Shown here piece after piece: positions 1-6,723 of a DNA stretch of 36,991 bases. This DNA comes from Flavobacterium silvaticum (GTDB taxonomy: Bacteria > Bacteroidota > Bacteroidia > Flavobacteriales > Flavobacteriaceae): assembly GCF_012911565.1 (NCBI RefSeq), contig NZ_JAAMPU010000092.1, forward strand, positions 1 to 36,991, written 5' to 3'. Position 1 is the stretch's first letter. Each line of letters opens with the position of its first letter. Below the pieces are notes generated by a model. It ran no database searches and was not told the origin of the DNA. It saw only the letters and a list, made by a program, of their open reading frames with translations. Made by a program: the position numbers and the translations under genes.

Positions 1-453
1 AACCCGGTCTCCTCGCAGATCGTGGACCGTACCCTGTCCTACTTCAACTTCAGCATGGTGCCGGGTTACATACCGGGTGGCAAGTACATGGTGCGCGTGG
101 CCGTGAGGACCACGGGTTACCATTCACCGTTCGGTGAGGCCTGTTTCGTGTACGCTCCGGGGGTATTGCGCCAGGACGGGACACAACAGCCGGAAGTGAT
201 TGCACAGCGTTTCGACGCCACGGTGTTCCCGAATCCGTATGCGGAGAGCTTCTCGCTCGACCTGGATTCCACTTCGGAGGAAGCCGTGCAGGTACGTGTG
301 TATGACATGATCGGTAAACTGCTTGAGGAAAGATCCTTCGAAGCCAGCCGGATCGAACTGGCCCAGTTCGGGGAGAAATACCCGAGCGGTGTCTACAACA
401 TCGTGCTGACACAGGGAAGCAACGTGAAGACGCTGCGTGTGATCAAACGGTAA
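1..453 (+). CDS. C-terminal part of a T9SS type A sorting-domain protein (5' truncated)
   Basis: The reading frame is open from base 1, so the gene starts outside the window; the GTG at 22 is an internal Val codon. The visible 150 residues end in a typical type A T9SS sorting domain: 'VFPNPYAESFSLDL', then 'VRVYDMIGKLLEE', then 'YPSGVYNIVL' and a basic end. This domain directs export of the mature protein through the outer membrane by the type IX system. The part before it ('VRVAVRTTGYHSPFGEACFV') resembles the fibronectin-like or reprolysin-like modules common in large Flavobacterium surface proteins. The function of the whole protein cannot be read from this fragment. It is G+C-richer than the leftward operon that follows, and a terminator hairpin lies 30 bases after the stop. 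Confidence 0.9.
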   Translation, partial: NPVSSQIVDRTLSYFNFSMVPGYIPGGKYMVRVAVRTTGYHSPFGEACFVYAPGVLRQDGTQQPEVIAQRFDATVFPNPYAESFSLDLDSTSEEAVQVRVYDMIGKLLEERSFEASRIELAQFGEKYPSGVYNIVLTQGSNVKTLRVIKR

Positions 454-483
454 TTGACAATTAATAAGTATCGATTAACAATT

Positions 484-508
484 AAGCCCCGACGCAAGTC
501 GGGGCTTT
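484..508 (+). terminator. Rho-independent terminator
   Basis: A perfect 10-bp inverted repeat AAGCCCCGAC / GTCGGGGCTT with a GCAA loop is followed by a short T run. It ends the T9SS gene. Read on the other strand it also has a short T run, so it may stop leftward transcription of the operon ending at 604. Confidence 0.8.
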
Positions 509-603
509 AAAAGTAAACGCTATCATGCAAATTAGAAATAATGAGTACTGGCCCGATAGCCCACATTCCTAAAAGTTTCTATGAATCTACTGTGATTTTC
601 GTT

Positions 604-1311
604 TCATTCTATGTAAATCAATCCTAAGCCAATTACAGGTTGAGAATCTGTAATTACTTTTGCCTTCAGGTAAACGAATCCATGATACGTAGTATCTTGT
701 ATAAAATAATCTGCTGTTGAAACACCTTCTTGATTGGAAGGTGTTCTGTTTAAAAATGTTCCAACGCTTCCCCCTTGCGCGGTAGGTATCGAGTCATAAT
801 AGTGCACAATCTGGCCGTCAGAAGGAAATCCGTTGAGTTTTACAAGCTCAGCACTCATAGACAAATGCGAAGTGTACAATGCCTGCAATACATTTGTTTC
901 GGTATCAACAAGTATTTGTTCCGGATATGAATTCGTAAAGGTAATATAAGCATCCGTCAAAACATTTCCGTTCTGTGAAGCAGTAACTCTGGTTAACTCG
1001 GCTTTTCTACTTTTTAGAAAAATTTTAGCGGACTGACCTTCCGTAATTGTTAATGTGTAAGTATCGCTGTTGTTGGAAAAAACACCTTTGTCCGTAAAAA
1101 ATGTGATTGGAACCCCTATTCCGGATAAGCCATCCGTCGTTACATCTATTTCTGCATAGGTGTAAAAGTCAGCGGGCACGTTTTCAACAACCACATTTAA
1201 TGCCAGCGTATTGGAAATAATCGGGGCATCTGTTAGATTGCCAGGCTCATCGCTACAATGTGTCAATGCTACCGCAACAATAAGTATAAAATAGAATCTG
1301 ATACGTTTCAT
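604..1311 (-). CDS. Predicted lipoprotein, last gene of the membrane-protease operon
   Basis: This 235-residue protein starts with a lipoprotein signal peptide: basic MKRIR, a hydrophobic stretch, and a lipobox-like LTHC with Cys19, followed by SDEPGN. It should be a lipid-anchored envelope protein. The body is predicted all-beta. The section around residues 55-90 ('GLSGIGVPITFFTDKGVF', later 'GQSAKIFLKS' and 'RVTASQNGNV') resembles an invasin-like or bacterial Ig-like (Big_1 type) fold; this is pattern recognition only. It lies 8 bases after the 663-residue coiled-coil gene, so it is almost certainly cotranscribed with it and with the protease gene. I do not recognise a named family. Confidence 0.85.
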   Translation of the reverse strand: MKRIRFYFILIVAVALTHCSDEPGNLTDAPIISNTLALNVVVENVPADFYTYAEIDVTTDGLSGIGVPITFFTDKGVFSNNSDTYTLTITEGQSAKIFLKSRKAELTRVTASQNGNVLTDAYITFTNSYPEQILVDTETNVLQALYTSHLSMSAELVKLNGFPSDGQIVHYYDSIPTAQGGSVGTFLNRTPSNQEGVSTADYFIQDTTYHGFVYLKAKVITDSQPVIGLGLIYIE

Positions 1312-1319
1312 AGGAATAA

Positions 1320-3311
1320 TTATTTATTTCTGAGTTGTTTGAATGGAGTGTAGGTTAACGAGATAAAGGCACCCACTTTGAATTCTTTGTGGTATTCTAT
1401 GGATGTTTTGGTGCCTGATAAAGTCTGTTGGTCAAACATGCTTTCAAAGTCATTGTCCAGATGGTCAACCTGCATACCGATATATCCACCGGTTAAGGTA
1501 AACTGGCGAGACTCCCCAAAGAAAAAAGATAACCCTCCCAAATAAGAAAGCCGGGGTTCGTCTTCTATGGTAAGGCCTACACCGAAAGAAGGCCCAAAAC
1601 CTGTACTGCGGGAAATCTTGAATTCCACATTTCCCAATGCGGCGAATCCAACTGGCCTTTCGGTATACCCATTTTCGGCCAATACAAAACTATTTCCGGC
1701 TTCAATCCATTTATAGGTTTTGTTCTGGAGGTTTTTTCCGATGGCTACAAAAGAACCTGAACTGAAACTTACAAATGGTTTGAGAATAGGAATTTCAATT
1801 GTCGCAGGCTCTTTCGGCTTGTACGGTGGGAGCGAAAATTGGTTGAACACACTATCCTTAGAGTCAATCTGTATTTTCAGTTCGAGTAGGTTCCCGTTTA
1901 GAGGCACATAGTCGAGAGAATACATTTGATTTTCAAGTACCATGTTCCTGAGGAAAACAATCATGCTTTTTAGTTCACTGTCTGATGGCAGACTTGATAA
2001 AATGGAGTTTACACCGGCAAATTCAGTTGCCACGGTAGTGGCTTCAGCTATTTTTTTGAGGTATTCGTCTTTGTTTTTGGAACAATCCGCGGCTTTATCC
2101 TTTAATTTGATAATGGCCGCCTCCAGTTTTTTTATTTCATCTGCTTTTGCATCTTTTTCGGCCTTGGCAAGATTATTTAATTTTTCAAGCTGGGCCGTGT
2201 TTTCTTTCAGAGTGCTTTCATTTTTTTCACAAGTGTCTATTTCCTGCTGAGCTGCTTTACTTTTCTCTTTCAACAGGTCTAGCTTTGCCTGTGCCGCAGC
2301 TGCGTCGGACCTTATTTCAACGAGGCTGTCCGCCAGGTCTGTATATTGAACAGAAAAGCAGCAGGGAAAGGTTGCACAAGGGTCGTACGCCTCGAGTATC
2401 TTATTCCGCAGTTGATTATATTTATGTATAAAACAACTAAGTTTTTCGTTCAGGGTGTTTCTCGGGTCGTTTTCTACGGCACCAGTTTTTTGTATTATGT
2501 TCTTTTCATAGTTTGTAATTAAATTTCCCAAAATGGAATCGTCTCCGATAAACATTTTAGAAAATAAGGCGGAAGGCTCGCTGTCATAGCTAATAAGAGT
2601 ATCTGCAATGGATACATCATACATAAAACGGTTGACGTTGACAATTTTGACTTTTACATTGTCCTTGGGACATAGTGACTCGGTATTGAAATTCACGCTT
2701 TCCGTATGCAATTTATAATTGCCTGCAGTCGCTTTGTCATCTATTCGCGTGATTTTGAAAAAGCCTCTTTTATTGGGATCTTTTGGGCTAAAATCATATA
2801 CATAGGTAATTCGGCGCTTATCATAAAACCTGACATCTTCTCCAAAATTGTGATCGAAATCTAATAGTTGGGTACAATCTGGTTTAGGAAAGGTTAGCGT
2901 ACAGGGACCATTTTTCGTCGTATCTTCGGTTATATTCGCACCTGACACTGCCACTTTAATCGTTACGGTTTTTGTATTACCGCCTTTAAACAGGTTTATG
3001 GTGAAAATACTGTCGTTCTCCACTACCGCACCAGAAACGTTGAATCGTTTGCTCAATTCGGTCTGTAGAGTGGTATCTACGTCAGGGGTATAGAAATTTC
3101 CGGCGACATTCTTTATTTGCACCGAATCGACTTTGCTCACATCTGTGATCTGAATGGTAAAATCGTGGTCAAGCTTTTCCTTTGTGATATCTTCATTGCC
3201 ATCACTGAATTTGTTACTGTGTGTTTCGGTAAAATCGGTAATGTTGATTATCTGCGAAAAACAGGATCCCGAAAGGATTAACGTGCTGAATAAAAGTAAT
3301 TTTAGTTTCAT
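1320..3311 (-). CDS. Exported coiled-coil protein with a possible C-terminal barrel
   Basis: The protein has 663 residues with an N-terminal signal peptide (MKLKLLLFSTLILSGSCFSQ, cut probably after SCFSQ; the Cys fits a lipobox poorly). Residues about 30-300 are beta-rich. Residues about 325-425 form a long, Lys/Glu/Ala-rich coiled coil ('KLDLLKEKSKAAQQEIDTCE', 'DEIKKLEAAIIKLKDKAADC'). The last 130 residues alternate short amphipathic strands with Gly ('GFGPSFGVGLTIEDEP', 'YLGGLSFFFGESRQFTLTGG', 'FKVGAFISLTYTPF'), which looks like an outer-membrane barrel or beta-sandwich. It follows the protease gene by 2 bases and precedes the lipoprotein gene by 8. No known family was recognised; an envelope role with the other two gene products is inferred from the operon. 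Confidence 0.85.
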   Translation of the reverse strand: MKLKLLLFSTLILSGSCFSQIINITDFTETHSNKFSDGNEDITKEKLDHDFTIQITDVSKVDSVQIKNVAGNFYTPDVDTTLQTELSKRFNVSGAVVENDSIFTINLFKGGNTKTVTIKVAVSGANITEDTTKNGPCTLTFPKPDCTQLLDFDHNFGEDVRFYDKRRITYVYDFSPKDPNKRGFFKITRIDDKATAGNYKLHTESVNFNTESLCPKDNVKVKIVNVNRFMYDVSIADTLISYDSEPSALFSKMFIGDDSILGNLITNYEKNIIQKTGAVENDPRNTLNEKLSCFIHKYNQLRNKILEAYDPCATFPCCFSVQYTDLADSLVEIRSDAAAAQAKLDLLKEKSKAAQQEIDTCEKNESTLKENTAQLEKLNNLAKAEKDAKADEIKKLEAAIIKLKDKAADCSKNKDEYLKKIAEATTVATEFAGVNSILSSLPSDSELKSMIVFLRNMVLENQMYSLDYVPLNGNLLELKIQIDSKDSVFNQFSLPPYKPKEPATIEIPILKPFVSFSSGSFVAIGKNLQNKTYKWIEAGNSFVLAENGYTERPVGFAALGNVEFKISRSTGFGPSFGVGLTIEDEPRLSYLGGLSFFFGESRQFTLTGGYIGMQVDHLDNDFESMFDQQTLSGTKTSIEYHKEFKVGAFISLTYTPFKQLRNK

Positions 3312-3313
3312 AT

Positions 3314-4753
3314 TTAAGCGAGTTGTACTTTAAGTTTTAATAATAAGGTTTCTATAGGCAAGATGTAACTTGCCGTACTTCTTCCGCCGACGATTAGCCC
3401 GACCACATTATTCTGGTCATCGAGGACACAGGCTCCTGAATCACCGGGTTGGGAAAACTGCCTTTTTTTTCCCTGTACCATAATGGTATTGACTATGGTA
3501 AACTCATTATTGCCATACCAGATTTTTACATCTTCACAAATACTCGTTACCACACCCTCGACAGCATTTTTTATTTCAGGGCCCGTGGTGGCCCCATACA
3601 CGAATACACGAGCTGTCTTATAATCACTTTCCACAAGCTTTCTGGCTTTTTTGGGCGGTCCGAGTTTTGGGATAGTGTTGATTATTTTTACGGAAGATTC
3701 ATCCAATTCTATAAGGGCGGCGTCTATTTCATGGTCTATTTTGGCGGTACTGACATACCCAATACCGACAGGCAAACTGTTTTCCATGCTTCCCACTTTT
3801 AATTTGTTTGTATTGGAATAGGGAAGCGCATTGAGGTTGTCGAAAAGATTGTGGCAACACGTCAGGATAAAACGTTTTTTTGAAGTATCATCCAAAGGCT
3901 TCACAAGTACTCCAAGCGTGCCATAATCGGCTGGTTGGCTTAAATCGAATATTTTTTCAGAAAGGTTTATCGAATAGGCCCGTATTTTTTCGGCGACGTT
4001 CAACACACTTATTTTTATCGGAATATTCTGAGGGGTGCCGTCATCGAGCAGGTATTGATAGAATGGTTCTATATATTCTGAAGTACCACTTACGGTTACC
4101 TCAAAATAATAGCCTGCATCGTTTCTGCGAATACCGACGGCCTTCACCGTTTCCAGCATCATTAGTTTTGACCTGGCTTCTGTAAAAGCTATCTTAATGA
4201 AATCTGACTGATAGGTTTTGAATATCGTTTGAAGAGACTTCATGTTATCCACACGATACGTTTCGGGATCGGCCAATACCCGCTTTGTATTTTTTATTTC
4301 ATATAACAAATCGAGAAGGTCATGCCAGAACTTAGAACCAAAACTTATAAAGCATCCGGTAAATGCAATACCCAATGCCAGCAAAAGATAGTTATAGTTG
4401 AAAAGCCATGTAGCTTCCTCTGGCTTCACATAGGCATCTAAATTGGTCCAACCCAAGGTCTTTCCTGGCTCGGTCATGTTGTATAGCATACCCAGGAGGT
4501 CGGCCTTAAGAATTGTAGCTGTTATGATGCCACACCATACATTTATCTTCAGGATACGATAAGTCCTGGCCTTTTCTTTCGAATCGTCCTCAGGATATTT
4601 GGTGATGGTATCCCCAATTCTGAATACAGGGCTCCCACACAAATAATGTTTAAGAAAATCAGCGACTCTTTCGCTGACCATACTCATAAGGAATAAGATG
4701 GTTACAAGCTGGATTGTCTGTTGGAGCATATCAACGGAAGTTTCGGCGGCCAT
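3314..4753 (-). CDS. Membrane-anchored trypsin-like serine protease
   Basis: This 479-residue protein has an N-terminal membrane module with hydrophobic segments at about residues 12-33, 71-90 and 120-138, the last followed by 'SFGSKFWHDLL', a motif seen in other bacterial membrane proteins. Residues about 200-255 form a small alpha/beta segment of the kind that often precedes bacterial trypsin-like domains. Residues about 278-479 are a chymotrypsin-fold protease with all three catalytic residues in place: His301 (LTCCHNL), Asp344 (EIDAALIEL) and Ser439 in QPGDSGACV. It is therefore likely active. It is the first gene of a tight leftward operon with a coiled-coil envelope protein and a lipoprotein. 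The natural substrate is unknown. The side of the membrane on which the protease sits cannot be settled from sequence alone. Confidence 0.9.
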   Translation of the reverse strand: MAAETSVDMLQQTIQLVTILFLMSMVSERVADFLKHYLCGSPVFRIGDTITKYPEDDSKEKARTYRILKINVWCGIITATILKADLLGMLYNMTEPGKTLGWTNLDAYVKPEEATWLFNYNYLLLALGIAFTGCFISFGSKFWHDLLDLLYEIKNTKRVLADPETYRVDNMKSLQTIFKTYQSDFIKIAFTEARSKLMMLETVKAVGIRRNDAGYYFEVTVSGTSEYIEPFYQYLLDDGTPQNIPIKISVLNVAEKIRAYSINLSEKIFDLSQPADYGTLGVLVKPLDDTSKKRFILTCCHNLFDNLNALPYSNTNKLKVGSMENSLPVGIGYVSTAKIDHEIDAALIELDESSVKIINTIPKLGPPKKARKLVESDYKTARVFVYGATTGPEIKNAVEGVVTSICEDVKIWYGNNEFTIVNTIMVQGKKRQFSQPGDSGACVLDDQNNVVGLIVGGRSTASYILPIETLLLKLKVQLA

Positions 4754-4773
4754 ATATCGTGTGTTTTAGAAAA

Positions 4774-4804
4774 TAAAAATAACGTTGTTCAAATAACCAC
4801 ACAA
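4774..4804 (-). promoter_or_regulatory. Candidate promoter of the membrane-protease operon
   Basis: Read leftward, a TTGTG element (TTG at 4804-4802) is followed after 20 bases by TATTTTTA (4781-4774). This matches the Flavobacterium pattern TTG - 17 to 23 bases - TAnnTTTG, with the final base off. The ATG is at 4753. Confidence 0.45.
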
Positions 4805-4930
4805 TACCTAATAGTAGTGATTTTCAGTTTTTTACTTGAAATGATTAACGGCCCGAAATCTTAGAGGATTTGTATAATGGTGAGAATATCCATTCTATGG
4901 GGAATAGTGACTAATAGATCGGATATGAAA

Positions 4931-4956
4931 AAAGCCTGTCGTTTCCAACAGGCTTT
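4931..4956 (-). terminator. Rho-independent terminator of the DUF6266 gene
   Basis: Inverted repeat AAAGCCTGT / ACAGGCTTT, with a T-rich tail when read leftward, lies 18 bases past the stop of the DUF6266 gene. Confidence 0.85.
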
Positions 4957-4973
4957 CTTCAAAAAAAGTCAGT

Positions 4974-5615
4974 TCACGCCAACACCGCCTGACCCAAATA
5001 CACACTGCTCGAATATTTGAGCCTGTCCGAAGTAGCCATCGCCACCCACGCATGCACGGTATCGCCAATCCATGAATTGGGTAAATTAAAGGTGAACGAG
5101 CCAGCGCTCCGCAAGGCGGCAAGGTCGCGGTATTCCGATTTGCGGATGGTCTGATTATAGACGACTACTACAAAACCGTCCGAGGCATTGGCCTGTGTCT
5201 GTCCTGAATTGTCCGTCCACGTAAAGGCGAGTTCGGCATTCGGTTGGGTTGCCATGGCAGGGTTTTCCACGTTGAGCAGTTCCCCGCTGGAGATGATGAC
5301 CAAATTGTAATCGAGGGTCAAATCCGGATACGTCCCAACGATCGCCTCATTGATATGATAGGCGGTCGCGAGGTTGTAACGCGAAAGTTCGCCTGCCTCA
5401 TGCCCGTAATACGCCGAAACGATCGGGCGCAACGGCTTGAGGAACCGCACCACAAGGCTGAATTTTTCACGTACGATCTTTTGGGCCAGCGTCGCCTCCT
5501 GGCTACTTTTGCGCGGAAGGCTGCGCATCACATTCAAGCCTCTCCAGTTGGCTCCTACTACCGTTCCGACTTTTCCTGAGAAGGGGCCGAGAATCCCTTT
5601 TTCAAATGTTCCCAT
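4974..5615 (-). CDS. DUF6266 family protein
   Basis: The protein has 213 residues. The N terminus 'MGTFEKGILGPFSGKVGTVV' followed by 'GANWRGLNVMRSLPRK' is the hallmark start of the DUF6266 family, which is found in Bacteroidota. Family members are about this length and have no established function. There is no signal peptide. The C-terminal half (residues about 120-213) is beta-rich, with 'ELAFTWTDNSGQ', 'DGFVVVVYN' and 'VHAWVAMATSD', and looks like a fibronectin-type sandwich. The gene is transcribed leftward on its own and ends at a strong terminator. The 380 bases upstream hold unusual short-period repeat arrays. It is more G+C-rich than the operon to its left. Confidence 0.85.
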   Translation of the reverse strand: MGTFEKGILGPFSGKVGTVVGANWRGLNVMRSLPRKSSQEATLAQKIVREKFSLVVRFLKPLRPIVSAYYGHEAGELSRYNLATAYHINEAIVGTYPDLTLDYNLVIISSGELLNVENPAMATQPNAELAFTWTDNSGQTQANASDGFVVVVYNQTIRKSEYRDLAALRSAGSFTFNLPNSWIGDTVHAWVAMATSDRLKYSSSVYLGQAVLA

Positions 5616-5690
5616 TTTTTAAAAATTTAAAAATTAATACTGATAGTAAGAGAAATCCCAGTCCCAAATGGTTGGAAAAGCCCGATGCGT

Positions 5691-5770
5691 TTGCCGCCTA
5701 TTGCCGTTTCGTGCCGAACCCTGCCGCTATTTGCCGGATCCTGCCGATTTTGCCGCTTTTTGCAGGTTTC
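5691..5770. repeat. TGCCG array with 10-bp period
   Basis: TGCCG starts at 5692, 5702, 5712, 5722, 5732, 5742 and 5751, and a degenerate TGCAG at 5761. The spacing is exactly 10 bases five times, then 9, then 10, while the bases between the copies vary. No convincing gene covers it. It lies upstream of the DUF6266 gene. Confidence 0.85.
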
Positions 5771-5771
5771 G

Positions 5772-5815
5772 TTTTACTCTTGTTTTACTTTCGCTTTACT
5801 CTTGTTTCACTTTTG
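5772..5815. repeat. Four tandem 11-bp repeats
   Basis: Four units in a row: TTTTACTCTTG, TTTTACTTTCG, CTTTACTCTTG and TTTCACTTTTG. The array begins two bases after the TGCCG array. The complementary form of the unit (CAAGAGTAAAG type) recurs in opposite orientation at 5853-5885. Confidence 0.85.
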
Positions 5816-5852
5816 GATAAACTCACGGCGGGCCGCTATGCGAAAAATAGGG

Positions 5853-5885
5853 TAAAAGTAAAGCGAGAGTAAAGCAACGGTAAAA
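5853..5885. repeat. Three inverted copies of the 11-bp repeat
   Basis: Units TAAAAGTAAAG, CGAGAGTAAAG and CAACGGTAAAA are the reverse complement of the 5772-5815 units; for example CGAGAGTAAAG pairs with CTTTACTCTTG with one mismatch. The two arrays flank 37 bases that include GGCGGGCCGC, so transcripts could fold into a long hairpin. Confidence 0.75.
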
Positions 5886-5952
5886 GAAAGACGGGCGCCA
5901 CGCGTCACAAAGTGTCTCGGTGAGAAGCCATACGCCGCATATAGCCAAAAAA

Positions 5953-5977
5953 AATCCGCCGGGTTCACCGACGGATT
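5953..5977 (-). terminator. Rho-independent terminator
   Basis: Inverted repeat AATCCGCCGG / CCGACGGATT with one mismatch in the stem; read leftward it is followed by eight T residues (complement of 5947-5954). It ends the small gene at 5997-6185. Confidence 0.85.
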
Positions 5978-5996
5978 CCAATATGATTTAAAGATT

Positions 5997-6185
5997 CTAA
6001 TTGATGCGCTCCAATACCGCATTCACCGGAATACCCGAATACGCACTAAAGTCATACACCGTAAGCGGGGCAGGGGATTCCTTTCCGTTGAGCGACAAAA
6101 TCCGTTTGTACAAATCGCGACAATGGCGCTCGCTGCGGCCGGTAAGTTGCTGGATGTCTTTGGTGTAGAGGATTAGGCGTTTCAT
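5997..6185 (-). CDS. Small Bacteroidota protein, possible DNA-binding
   Basis: This 62-residue protein starts 'MKRLILYTKDIQQLTGRSER', then has 'HCRDLYKRIL' and a C-terminal 'VYDFSAYSGIPVNAVLERI'. Short proteins of this type are common in Flavobacteria as lone genes; I know of no assigned function. The helix pattern 'TKDIQQLTGRSERHCRDLYK' looks like the start of a helix-turn-helix of the excisionase/MerR kind, and the C-terminal part resembles a small helical domain. A terminator follows 20 bases after the stop, which supports it being a real transcription unit. It sits at the left edge of the restriction-modification cassette and may mark the host side of that insertion. Confidence 0.75.
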   Translation of the reverse strand: MKRLILYTKDIQQLTGRSERHCRDLYKRILSLNGKESPAPLTVYDFSAYSGIPVNAVLERIN

Positions 6186-6214
6186 TGGGTGGGTTTAGGG
6201 GGATAACTGATTAA

Positions 6215-6253
6215 TTGGATAATTTATTGTGATTGTGGAGATTTATTATCCAA
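6215..6253. repeat. Stem-loop in A+T-rich spacer
   Basis: The 9-bp perfect inverted repeat TTGGATAAT / ATTATCCAA has a 21-base loop. It lies between the small gene (start 6185) and the restriction-modification cassette. Apart from this and the GCCGGT pair, I see nothing coding in 6186-6447. Confidence 0.5.
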
Positions 6254-6396
6254 CATCCGTTTTTTTAATTTAAAAGAATTGAATTAAAAAACTTCAACCA
6301 GAATTTTGGCAATTACTTATTTTAGCTTTATAGACATCCAATTTAACTATGTATTTATAAAGGTATTTCCAATAATGTTGAAAACTTTTATAAGCT

Positions 6397-6435
6397 GCCG
6401 GTGAATTTATAATTTTAATTGTCATATTTGCCGGT
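6397..6435. promoter_or_regulatory. Two GCCGGT (RCCGGY) sites upstream of the R-M cassette
   Basis: TGCCGGTGA and TGCCGGTAA carry GCCGGT at 6397-6402 and 6430-6435, exactly 33 bases apart in direct orientation, 46 and 13 bases upstream of the DUF6471 start. RCCGGY is the target of the Cfr10I/Bse634I family to which the cassette's endonuclease belongs. A weak -7-like CATATTTG (6423-6430) adjoins the second site. Confidence 0.6.
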
Positions 6436-6447
6436 AAAGGTTGATTT

Positions 6448-6720
6448 ATGCAAGTAAATTGGAACAGACAGGCCAAAAGATATTTGAAATCCGAACTGGT
6501 TAGGCGCGGAATATCAAACGACCAATTAGTCAAAAAGCTGGAAGCTATTGGTGTTACAGAAACTAAGGCAAGTGTGGAAAGCAAGATAAGTCGGGGAACT
6601 TTCAGTGCCGCTTTTCTACTCCAATGTCTAAACGCAATAGGATGCAAAAGTTTGGTTACTGAAGTTGATTATTTGACTATTGCTGCAGAGCCGTCAATAG
6701 AATACAAATCAAATGCTTAA
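6448..6720 (+). CDS. DUF6471 domain protein, putative R-M controller
   Basis: This 90-residue protein matches the DUF6471 pattern: 'WNRQAKRYLKSELVRRGIS' then 'QLVKKLEAIGVTETKASVES', 'KISRGTFSAAFLLQCLNAIG'. The fold is predicted to be helical and resembles Cro/XRE-type helix-turn-helix proteins (helix, 'TKASVESKISRG' as recognition segment, then 'FLLQCLNAIG'). It begins 13 bases after the second GCCGGT site and ends 3 bases before the methyltransferase start, so the two are cotranscribed. By position and size it could be the cassette's controller protein. It is not a recognised C-protein subfamily, and direct DNA binding is inferred. Base composition is A+T-rich, as in the rest of the cassette. 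Confidence 0.85.
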   Translation: MQVNWNRQAKRYLKSELVRRGISNDQLVKKLEAIGVTETKASVESKISRGTFSAAFLLQCLNAIGCKSLVTEVDYLTIAAEPSIEYKSNA

Positions 6721-6723
6721 TAG

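Noticed and set aside
3314..4753. Protease operon as a bacterial gasdermin or CBASS-type defence system
   Set aside because: No gasdermin-like, nucleotidyltransferase or STING-like partner is present, and the partner proteins carry secretion signals.
5691..5885. Possible CRISPR array
   Set aside because: The units are 10-11 bases with no unique spacers of 30 bases or more, and no cas genes are in the window.
5807..6022. Leftward 71-codon frame over the repeat block
   Set aside because: It runs through the terminator and the 11-bp repeats, overlaps the small gene's 3' end and has no family-like sequence.
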